NCBI GenBank assembly: GCA_030706285.1
Contig: JAUZOU010000004.1
Coordinates: 1 to 34,173, forward strand
Source of the DNA: Bacteroidota bacterium
GTDB lineage: Bacteria > Bacteroidota > Bacteroidia > Bacteroidales > UBA1402
Direction of reading: 5' to 3'
Length of the DNA: 34,173 bases
Part shown: positions 1 to 6,981 of the stretch, in pieces
Numbering within the stretch: the first letter of the stretch is position 1
How the letters are laid out: each line of letters opens with the position of its first letter
Program-made: the position numbers and the translations under genes
Notes under the pieces: generated by a model
Told to the model about the DNA's origin: nothing
Database searches by the model: none
Seen by the model: the letters and a program-made list of their open reading frames with translations, nothing else

Positions 1-780
1 AGGAGGTAGATAGACATCGTGCAGCAATTGCAAGGACATGTCCACGGTGTTGTAATCCCGGCCTGCAATCGCTGCCCCGTACCCGACATAATGTTTGGCA
101 CAGGCAGCCACTGTATTATTCTTACTTAAGTCATCTCCTTGAAACCCTTTGACACGCGCATAAGCAATTTGAGACGACAGATAAGTATCTTCCCCGCCTC
201 CTTCGGCAATCCGTCCCCACCTGGGATCTCTGGCTATGTCAACCATCGGAGCGAAAACCCAGTTGACCCCTGTAGCCGTCGCTTCCACGGCGGCCACCCG
301 TTCTGCTTTTTCAATGGCAGTCATATTCCAACTGGCGGCCTGAGCCAAAGGAATCGGAAAGATTGTTTTCATGCCGTGAATGACGTCCAGTCCAAACATC
401 AATGGAATATGGAGGCGGCTGTTTTCGACGGTAAAACGTTGGTAATTTCTGACAACATCAACACCCCAGATATTTAATACGGCTCCAACACCGCCGTTTT
501 TCATTTCCTGGCCTTGGGCACTCACAGGGTTGATCGGTCCCGTATCGGCCATACTCCCTCCTACCTGATTTAACTGGCCGATCTTTTCTTCCAAGGTCAT
601 CGAATTGATTAGCTGGTCGATGAAGGCATTCATTTTAGTATTAGCCGCTTCTCGGCTGACCGGTTCGCTTCGTTTCGCGGAAACGGCGGCCCCAAGATGG
701 AAGGGTAACGTCAAAAGGACACTTAAAAAAACTATTTTATAAAAAGGATATTTGTTATAGGTGGATTTTAACACAATCAT
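1..780 (-). CDS. GH3 beta-glucosidase, BglX-like (N-terminal part; runs off the left edge)
   Basis: Reading the minus strand from ATG at 780 gives 260 uninterrupted codons up to base 1, so the gene is cut by the window and not broken. Residues 1-35 are a signal peptide (hydrophobic core VFLSVLLTLPF, then Ala-rich cleavage region). The GH3 N-terminal barrel follows: MTLEEKIGQ at 61-69, the GLDVIHG substrate-aspartate motif near 130-136, DPRWGR at 185-190, CAKHY with the Lys-His pair at 229-230, and GRDYN at 240-244. The nucleophile Asp lies beyond the edge. These motifs match the BglX branch of GH3, which releases terminal beta-linked glucose in the periplasm. Its closest relative in the window is the GH3 at 9590-11860. 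A terminator at 852-894 separates it from the preceding gene, so it probably has its own promoter, though I see no clear TAnnTTTG box in the 136-nt gap. Exact substrate is unknown. Confidence 0.93.
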   Translation of the reverse strand, partial: MIVLKSTYNKYPFYKIVFLSVLLTLPFHLGAAVSAKRSEPVSREAANTKMNAFIDQLINSMTLEEKIGQLNQVGGSMADTGPINPVSAQGQEMKNGGVGAVLNIWGVDVVRNYQRFTVENSRLHIPLMFGLDVIHGMKTIFPIPLAQAASWNMTAIEKAERVAAVEATATGVNWVFAPMVDIARDPRWGRIAEGGGEDTYLSSQIAYARVKGFQGDDLSKNNTVAACAKHYVGYGAAIAGRDYNTVDMSLQLLHDVYLPP

Positions 781-851
781 TTGATTAGAATTTGTCTATA
801 AAAAAGTCGCTAAACAGACAGGATAAAAATTCAAATTTAAACTATTTATCA

Positions 852-894
852 GGAAAAAGACAAGGCTGCCTTTACAATTTAAAAAGCAGCCTTG
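852..894 (-). terminator. Rho-independent terminator after the CBM6-like gene
   Basis: A 9-bp perfect stem (CAAGGCTGC, bases 886-894, pairing with GCAGCCTTG, bases 861-869) with a 16-nt loop is followed on the minus strand by TCTTTTTCC. It begins about 22 nt after the stop codon at 917, the usual place for an intrinsic terminator. It separates the CBM6-like gene from the GH3 gene starting at 780. The rest of the 781-916 gap shows no recognisable feature. Confidence 0.75.
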
Positions 895-916
895 CTTAAT
901 CAAGCATAAAAAAGCC

Positions 917-2329
917 TTATTTCTTTATAAACTTCACTGTTTTTCCAGCCACTTTCAGGAAATAAACGCCCGGATCGAGTGTCTTAACATCTGCCTTTGT
1001 TTCCGTTCCTTTCTGCAACAATTTACCGGTCAGGTCAAATATAGCAAAATCAGTCTTTGTACTGGCAAAATTAATCACATCGGAGGTTGGGTTCGGATAA
1101 ACATTGATGGCATCTTTAGCGGAATTCTTATCAATGCCCAACGTACTCTTGAGAACTCTTACTTCGAAACAATCCTGATGCCATTCTCTAGCCAAAGAAA
1201 CGACCTTAACGGTATGTCTGCCTTGAGTAAAGTTAACAGAAGGGCAGTCAATGGTTGGATTGAAAACCGACTTCCAGTCACCGTTGCCATGAACCCAAAT
1301 AGTATCATTCATTTTTCCCTCATAATCCACTGCATGAGAAATAACCTTTCCATCCAGATAAATAATGTATGAAGCCATGTACCTGCTTACCCAAGGGCAA
1401 TTGCAATTAAATCTCAATCCTTTTACTGCATCGTGGATACCACCTTGCAACGTAAGATCTCCAACAAACGGCGTTGTTACGTCAACCGTATAATTGGTCC
1501 ACTGGCTATGGAATTCGAACGGTGCAATTCTTATGGCACTGTCTCTATCAGCTACTGCAACATAGGCTGTATCCCATTCGCCAAGTCCATTTCCCTGAAT
1601 AGTCCAGCCATTACTTTCATAAGAATCCGGAAGGACTTTAATATAAGGAGCATCCATACGATATTGATTCTGATTAGTCTTTATTCGTGTCTTATAGGCT
1701 ACCCCAAAAGGGCCTTCATCAAAATCTTCGGACTCAATCCGAACAACCAAAGAATCTCCGGATGCACTTAATGTATTACCTGGAAGAGATGGATAGACCC
1801 ATTTCGATTTGGCATACGAAGAGCTCATCACCAGAATATCGCCGTCAACCAAACCGCCGGACACCGTCAGTTTGTAGCTTGACACCGTACCACCTTCGAT
1901 CGTTCCGGATACGACGTCCTCAGCCTTGAATTCAATAGCCTGATCCAGAAATCCATCATTCGTCAAATCCTTGGTTGCAAAGACAACAGTGGATCCGTCG
2001 CCTTTGGTCGCTGTCAAGCCGATTTTATACGTTGTCGTCGAACTGGCACTTGCAAAAACCACATTAAAATGATATTTCTCAAAATTGGTGGCGTTGTGCT
2101 GTTCTACAAAGTTGATCTCCATATCGCCTCCGGCACTTTCACAATACATAGCACCGTCAGTAATGACGATCGTCGAACTTTTCGTATTCTTGAACGTCCA
2201 GTTGCTGGCATTGCTTGTATTAAAGTTGCTGAAATTGTGAGTAAAATACCACTCAGCTTTGGCGTTCGCTTTGTTGGAAAACAACGTCACCATACAGGCA
2301 ATCAATAATAAATAAGTAGTTTTTTTCAT
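917..2329 (-). CDS. Secreted CBM6-like carbohydrate-binding protein with T9SS sorting domain
   Basis: 470 residues. Residues 1-23 are a signal peptide ending in ANA. Residues 25-180 form an unassigned beta-rich region. Residues about 193-395 start with RIESEDFDEG..GVAY and contain GEWDTAYV, a pattern resembling CBM6/CBM35 beta-sandwich modules. Residues about 397-470 are a T9SS type A sorting domain (INVYPNPTSD, FDLTGKLL, PGVYFLKV, basic end FIKK). No catalytic module is visible, so I read it as an extracellular glycan-binding protein, possibly surface-anchored through T9SS, that helps capture the PUL substrate. It lies 161 nt after the preceding stop, has its own promoter candidate (2394-2401) with repeated upstream motifs, and is followed by a terminator, so it is probably a single-gene transcript. 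An undescribed hydrolase fold cannot be excluded for residues 25-180. Confidence 0.85.
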   Translation of the reverse strand: MKKTTYLLLIACMVTLFSNKANAKAEWYFTHNFSNFNTSNASNWTFKNTKSSTIVITDGAMYCESAGGDMEINFVEQHNATNFEKYHFNVVFASASSTTTYKIGLTATKGDGSTVVFATKDLTNDGFLDQAIEFKAEDVVSGTIEGGTVSSYKLTVSGGLVDGDILVMSSSYAKSKWVYPSLPGNTLSASGDSLVVRIESEDFDEGPFGVAYKTRIKTNQNQYRMDAPYIKVLPDSYESNGWTIQGNGLGEWDTAYVAVADRDSAIRIAPFEFHSQWTNYTVDVTTPFVGDLTLQGGIHDAVKGLRFNCNCPWVSRYMASYIIYLDGKVISHAVDYEGKMNDTIWVHGNGDWKSVFNPTIDCPSVNFTQGRHTVKVVSLAREWHQDCFEVRVLKSTLGIDKNSAKDAINVYPNPTSDVINFASTKTDFAIFDLTGKLLQKGTETKADVKTLDPGVYFLKVAGKTVKFIKK

Positions 2330-2393
2330 AGTAAGAAGTTTAGTTAATACATTCAGTAAAAGAAATGTTTATTTTCACACTGCAATGTTACAA

Positions 2394-2401
2394 CAAAGGT
2401 A
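2394..2401 (-). promoter_or_regulatory. Candidate Bacteroidota -7 box (TACCTTTG) of the CBM6-like gene
   Basis: The minus strand reads TACCTTTG, a perfect match to the Bacteroidota -7 consensus TAnnTTTG, 64 nt before the start codon at 2329. No TTTG lies at the expected 19-21 nt upstream; that zone is occupied by the proximal copy of a direct repeat (2421-2433). A weak -33 box with repeats over it suggests an activator-dependent promoter. This is inference from sequence only. Confidence 0.5.
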
Positions 2402-2420
2402 TGCAAACGGACATTTCTGA

Positions 2421-2454
2421 TTGTTTCAATCTTTTTCCAATTTGTTTCAATCTT
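2421..2454. promoter_or_regulatory. Two direct repeats TTGTTTCAATCTT, candidate operator
   Basis: TTGTTTCAATCTT occurs at 2421-2433 and again, identically, at 2442-2454. The period is 21 nt, two helical turns, so both copies face the same side of the DNA. The first copy is embedded in a small palindrome, GATTG-TTT-CAATC. They sit directly upstream of the TACCTTTG box. The core TGTTTCAAT also occurs in the palindrome upstream of susC1 (31703-31720), suggesting one regulator for both units. Confidence 0.5.
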
Positions 2455-2490
2455 ATAATCATTTGATAAACAATAACATAGCAAGCACTT

Positions 2491-4563
2491 TTAGCGGGTT
2501 TTTGAAGCCATGATTTTTTGAACAATGACTTTCTCGCCTAAAACAGCCTTAACGAAATAGACACCATCGGATCCGTATCCTGAAAGGGTCCCGCCACTCA
2601 ACTCATAGACACCGGCTTCGCTGTGAAACGCCGGAAACGATTTCATCAATTGGCCTCTCAGATTGTACAGATAGAAGGAGATGGTGGCCGGATAAGTCAA
2701 TGTATAAGTTAAGCTCAGTTCATTGTCCCGGGAGACGATGGCCGAGAAACTCAGCGAGTGGCTGTTAACCGGTGTTAAATAGGTTGACACGTCTGAACCT
2801 TTGTAGCGGTAGTTAAACCGGCCGTTCGGAGCGACGTCACCATCGGTGATGAAATCGAGAATATCGGGATTTGATGGGACATTGTCAGCCCATTTGAAAT
2901 CCAGGTCTTTGGCATCAGTCATGCCGATCAGGTTTTTAGGAATGGCTAACTGAAGCACATTACCAACAGGCTGGCGATACGTTACAAGGGAAACCGTCTC
3001 CCAGTGATAGGTATTGCCGGTATTTCTCATCAATGAATACTTGCCGGTCAGTGTGTCCCGTTGAACAATAAAGTCATAACCTTTCCAACCGGTCGAATAA
3101 TCGGCGTCTGTATTCAGGTATAGGATCATCCAGTTTTTTGACAGCAGGAAATTGGTCATCCGGCTGTTGGTCCTGACATAGAAATATAGATTGTCGGCAT
3201 CCTTAGTCACCTTGGCGCACACGATGTCATTTCTGCCCGTCGTATTGACCACAGGCGCCGTATTCTGATAGCCTTTCGTGTCGCGGTGGGTAATGTCACC
3301 GATATCATCCCGGAATTCCGGATAAACGGATGTCCACTGTGAGGTATCACCGTTTATATCGATTGTTTTGGCAGCCGACGGAACCGGAATCGGTCGGACT
3401 CCCTTGTACCGCCGGGCATGAGAGACGAATTGCATCCAATAATTATCCCTGATCAACGGGTGCCAACTTGGTTCAAGATCACGGCTGAACTCGCCGTTGT
3501 ATTCATCCACAAAATAGGATTCACCAATTTTCGGAGTCGCCCCCGGGCGGCAGTTGCCGAATTCACTGGTCGATTTGATGACAAAACGGCCGGCTGTCCA
3601 TTCATTAAACTGAGTGACCATAATCAAAGGCGGATCGACCTCATGAGCCCGTTTCCACTGTTCCTCAACATAAAGGCCGTAAGAAGTCGAATCGCACAGG
3701 GCATAGCGATTGATGGAAGGTTCCTTGCGATTATGATAACTCCGGCCGATTTTTGATGTGGCATGTTGCGAAACGCCAACGGTTATCTGTTCGATCTTGC
3801 CATTGCTGTCATAGCCAAAATCCTGAGGATAATAATCGAGCCATTGCCAGTAATTTGGCTGGGAACTCATCCACGCCCAGGAATATCGAAATGTAAAGTG
3901 TCCGGTAATGGTCTGATTCCAGCTGCTGATATTGTTCTTTTCATCCGCATTGAACAAAACTAACGGTTTCCCTTCATAATAATACCAATATTTATTGTTG
4001 GCCGGATATTTGTAGAACTGATCATAAATGTGATACAGTGTGGACTGAGCCGCCGAATGGATCATGTAACATAGTTTCGGACTTTTTTCGCCGTTGGCTG
4101 TCCGTCTGTCAATGGCACTCAACAACGCCTGAACAGCATCATCGTAGGTAAACGCATTGGTGATATCCAGAAAGAGAAAATCGATTCCTGCATCGGACAG
4201 CATCTGTAAATGTTTGTCGTACAGGTACGGATCGCCGTTGACGTAATAATTCATGACCGGTTTGGACCACCAGATGGCTTCTCCTTCCTCTCCCCAAGTG
4301 ATACTGTCCGGATTATTGGTCAGCATATTGGTCATGTCATAAACCGGATGGCCATTGATGCCATGAGGGCCGAAACAAATGAAATAAAACATGCCGAGCG
4401 TTTTGTCCGTTCTGGGAGCGGACAAACCATCATCGGAAGAAGGTACCTTTCTGCCAAGATCATCGACAGCTACCCACGTGTCACTATAGGTATCCCATGT
4501 GGCAGCTGTTGCTACATAGGACCAACCGGCCAATAACAGCAAGAGAAATAAGACTCTTTTCAT
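2491..4563 (-). CDS. GH71/99-like putative glycosidase C with CBM9/DOMON-like module and T9SS-like tail
   Basis: 690 residues. Residues 1-20 are a signal peptide ending in ATA. The barrel-like domain (about 23-390) has a conserved acidic strand end at Asp133 (FLDITNA) and the segment EEQWKRAHEVDP before QFNEWTAG, with Glu321 in the NEW motif. Residues about 398-588 resemble a CBM9/DOMON beta-sandwich (TIDINGDTSQW, then NTDADYSTGWKGYD). Residues about 605-690 look like a T9SS sorting domain (YNLRGQLM, GVYFVKA) but lack the usual PNP. It is paralogous to the products at 6982-9507 and 16504-18543. It starts 5 nt after the GH3 stop, so it is cotranscribed. I infer a surface or extracellular glycan hydrolase; the linkage is unknown. 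In the first strand it has FYFICFG where its paralogues have FYxTWH. Confidence 0.85.
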   Translation of the reverse strand: MKRVLFLLLLLAGWSYVATAATWDTYSDTWVAVDDLGRKVPSSDDGLSAPRTDKTLGMFYFICFGPHGINGHPVYDMTNMLTNNPDSITWGEEGEAIWWSKPVMNYYVNGDPYLYDKHLQMLSDAGIDFLFLDITNAFTYDDAVQALLSAIDRRTANGEKSPKLCYMIHSAAQSTLYHIYDQFYKYPANNKYWYYYEGKPLVLFNADEKNNISSWNQTITGHFTFRYSWAWMSSQPNYWQWLDYYPQDFGYDSNGKIEQITVGVSQHATSKIGRSYHNRKEPSINRYALCDSTSYGLYVEEQWKRAHEVDPPLIMVTQFNEWTAGRFVIKSTSEFGNCRPGATPKIGESYFVDEYNGEFSRDLEPSWHPLIRDNYWMQFVSHARRYKGVRPIPVPSAAKTIDINGDTSQWTSVYPEFRDDIGDITHRDTKGYQNTAPVVNTTGRNDIVCAKVTKDADNLYFYVRTNSRMTNFLLSKNWMILYLNTDADYSTGWKGYDFIVQRDTLTGKYSLMRNTGNTYHWETVSLVTYRQPVGNVLQLAIPKNLIGMTDAKDLDFKWADNVPSNPDILDFITDGDVAPNGRFNYRYKGSDVSTYLTPVNSHSLSFSAIVSRDNELSLTYTLTYPATISFYLYNLRGQLMKSFPAFHSEAGVYELSGGTLSGYGSDGVYFVKAVLGEKVIVQKIMASKTR

Positions 4564-4568
4564 GCCAG

Positions 4569-6857
4569 TCAGAATTCCAGTCGATTAATCTTCACCTTTG
4601 GTGCCAACGCATTGGTCGTTTTCTGCATCCAGGTCTTGGCCAGTTTAAATGATACGTGTTGACGAACATCGGCTACGGAAGCAGCAAAAAAGGCTGTATA
4701 ACTACCTTTGTCGGCAACCCACGACGAAGAGGATTCGTGATACGAAGCAAGATCGGAGACATTGAACGTCATGGTCACAACCTGACTTTCTCCGGGAGCC
4801 AACAACTTGGTTTTAGCAAAGGCTTTCAGCTCGCAGGCCGGTTTTTTGATGTCACTGGCGGGTGCCTTAATGTACAGTTGAACAACCTCCTTGCCCGGGC
4901 AATTGCCGGTATTGGTCAGCTTGACCGTCGCTTTCCACTGTCCGTTACCTTGTGCCAGTTTGGCATTGGCATAACTAAATGTGGTATAAGACAATCCATA
5001 CCCGAATGGATACGAGACCTCCTTTTTAGCCGTTGAAAAATACCGGTAGCCAACCCAGATATCTTCTTCGTAGTCCGTATAATCGACATTCTTTCCGGAC
5101 TGGCTGATGCCTTCGACCGGGAAATTCTTTGAGGAAGGTAGATCGGAATAATTGACCGGGAATGTCATCGGCAATCTACCGGAAGGGTTCGTCTTGCCTG
5201 TCAGCACATCGGCCACAGCGTTTCCTACCTCCATTCCGGGAATCCAGGCAACGACCACCGCGTCAGGTAGGTTTTTCCAGGAGGCCGTTTCGATGGCACT
5301 TCCAATATTAAGAACCACCACGACCTTTTTGTGTTTGGCATGGAAGGCATCACAAACTGATTTTAACAGGCTCTCTTCTGTTTGGGTCAGGTTGAAATCG
5401 CCCTCGATGGTCCGGTCGGTCCCTTCACCTGAATTCCGTCCCAAGGTCACAACAGCAAGATCTGTCACAGCAGCTTGCCTTTCCGCCAGGGCCTTATCCA
5501 TTTCCATTTCAGGCAGTGTCGGTCTTCTGTAGGAGATGAACGGCCAGCCGTTCTGATCGAGGTCTTGGGTCATCTTGACATTCTGATAGGTCCTATAGTC
5601 CGTATAAATCCTGTTGAGCAACGGATCGAGGGCAAAGCCGGCATTTTCAAGTCCTTTGGAAATATCGACAATGTATGGTTTGTTCACATTGCCTGAACCG
5701 GTACCTCCGGCGATGGATTGGTAGGAAGTCGCTCCGAAAAGTGAAATCGTCTGTTTCGGGTTATTCAGCGGCAAGGTTGCCGCATCGTTCTTGAGCAGCA
5801 CCATGCCTTCGCCACCTGAAATGCGGGTGATGCGGGCATGTTCTTTCAAATCAGGCTTGTTTGAATACTGATAGTTTTTGAAACTCGGCGTCTTGACGAT
5901 ATACTCAAGCATCCGTCTGACACAGGCATCCACATCCTTTTCTGCCAGTTTCCCGCTTTTTGCATCTGCAACAAGCTGGTCCGACTGGCTTTTATAACCG
6001 GGCATCATCAGATCATTGCCGGCATGTACCTGCTTCGACGTATTTTTTGGATCGCTCCAATCTGTCATGACCATGCCTTTGTACAGCCAGTCATTCCGAA
6101 GGACTAACGTCAGCAAATCAAAGTTTTCCTGGGTATAGTCGCCGTTCAGTCTGTTGTAGGAAGACATAATTGTCCAGGGGTTGGATTCTTTGACACAAAT
6201 CTCAAACGGTTTCAGGTATATCTCACGCAAGGCTCGTTGCGAAATATGGGCATCGTTGGCACCTCTGTTTTTTTCCTGATTATTGGCAGCAAAGTGTTTA
6301 ACACAGGCTCCGATACCCATCGATTGCAACCCTTTGACCATCGCTGCACCCAATTTTCCGGCCTGAAGCGGGTCTTCTGAAAAATATTCAAAATTGCGTC
6401 CGTTCAGCGGATTACGCAAAATATTCACTCCAGGGCCAAGAAGTACGTCCACACCGTATTCCTTGACTTCATTTCCCATGGCCCGGCCGATTTCCGACAC
6501 CAGTTGGGTATCCCAGGAAGAAGCCAGCAATACGCCGCAAGGAAAGCCTGTACAAAAATAGGTAGCCGGATCATTGTCTCTCAAAGGCCTTATTCTTAAT
6601 CCGGCAGGCCCGTCAGAAAAGACCGTGGCCGGAATCCCCAACCGGGGTATCGGGGCTGTGTATCCAGCCGCATCAGGAATAGTCCGCGTTGTTGCTCCGG
6701 AACCGGCCAACAACGTCGCTTTTTCTTCCAGTGTCATGGAAGCCAATACTTCGTCTATGGAATTCACACCCAATTGCGGTGGATTTTTGGCATTTAGACC
6801 TGAAACACAAGATAAGATGAAAACAATGAATGCGAGTGATTTTTTAATTATTGCCAT
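4569..6857 (-). CDS. GH3 beta-glucosidase-like enzyme
   Basis: 762 residues. Residues 1-23 are a signal peptide ending in NAK. The GH3 N-terminal barrel carries SDGPAGLR (81-88), the Lys-His pair at 187-188 (CVKHFAANN) and the nucleophile Asp266 in GMVMTDW. The C-terminal alpha/beta domain has a probable acid/base Glu478 in SGEGTDR and NPSGRLPMTFP. The fibronectin-III-like domain fills about 645-740, preceded by YPFGYGLSYTTF. Length and order are standard for GH3. It should hydrolyse a terminal beta-glycoside exolytically, glucose being the common substrate; xylose or others are possible. There is no T9SS domain or lipobox, so it is predicted periplasmic. It ends 5 nt before the next gene; upstream is an AT-rich 124-nt gap without a convincing promoter box. 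Confidence 0.94.
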   Translation of the reverse strand: MAIIKKSLAFIVFILSCVSGLNAKNPPQLGVNSIDEVLASMTLEEKATLLAGSGATTRTIPDAAGYTAPIPRLGIPATVFSDGPAGLRIRPLRDNDPATYFCTGFPCGVLLASSWDTQLVSEIGRAMGNEVKEYGVDVLLGPGVNILRNPLNGRNFEYFSEDPLQAGKLGAAMVKGLQSMGIGACVKHFAANNQEKNRGANDAHISQRALREIYLKPFEICVKESNPWTIMSSYNRLNGDYTQENFDLLTLVLRNDWLYKGMVMTDWSDPKNTSKQVHAGNDLMMPGYKSQSDQLVADAKSGKLAEKDVDACVRRMLEYIVKTPSFKNYQYSNKPDLKEHARITRISGGEGMVLLKNDAATLPLNNPKQTISLFGATSYQSIAGGTGSGNVNKPYIVDISKGLENAGFALDPLLNRIYTDYRTYQNVKMTQDLDQNGWPFISYRRPTLPEMEMDKALAERQAAVTDLAVVTLGRNSGEGTDRTIEGDFNLTQTEESLLKSVCDAFHAKHKKVVVVLNIGSAIETASWKNLPDAVVVAWIPGMEVGNAVADVLTGKTNPSGRLPMTFPVNYSDLPSSKNFPVEGISQSGKNVDYTDYEEDIWVGYRYFSTAKKEVSYPFGYGLSYTTFSYANAKLAQGNGQWKATVKLTNTGNCPGKEVVQLYIKAPASDIKKPACELKAFAKTKLLAPGESQVVTMTFNVSDLASYHESSSSWVADKGSYTAFFAASVADVRQHVSFKLAKTWMQKTTNALAPKVKINRLEF

Positions 6858-6981
6858 AACATATTCATTTATTTATATAAAAATTAATCTAAAAGACTTT
6901 GACAAATAATAATATAAAATTCAATTATAAACATGCCATTCATGCTTTATTATAGACCTCTCATTGACTGATTTGCGATGC

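Noticed and set aside
6858-6981. Possible promoter in the AT-rich gap before the GH3 gene (TATTATTTG on the minus strand)
   Set aside because: The TTTG is in the wrong register for TAnnTTTG and there is no -33 box; AT-richness alone can explain it.
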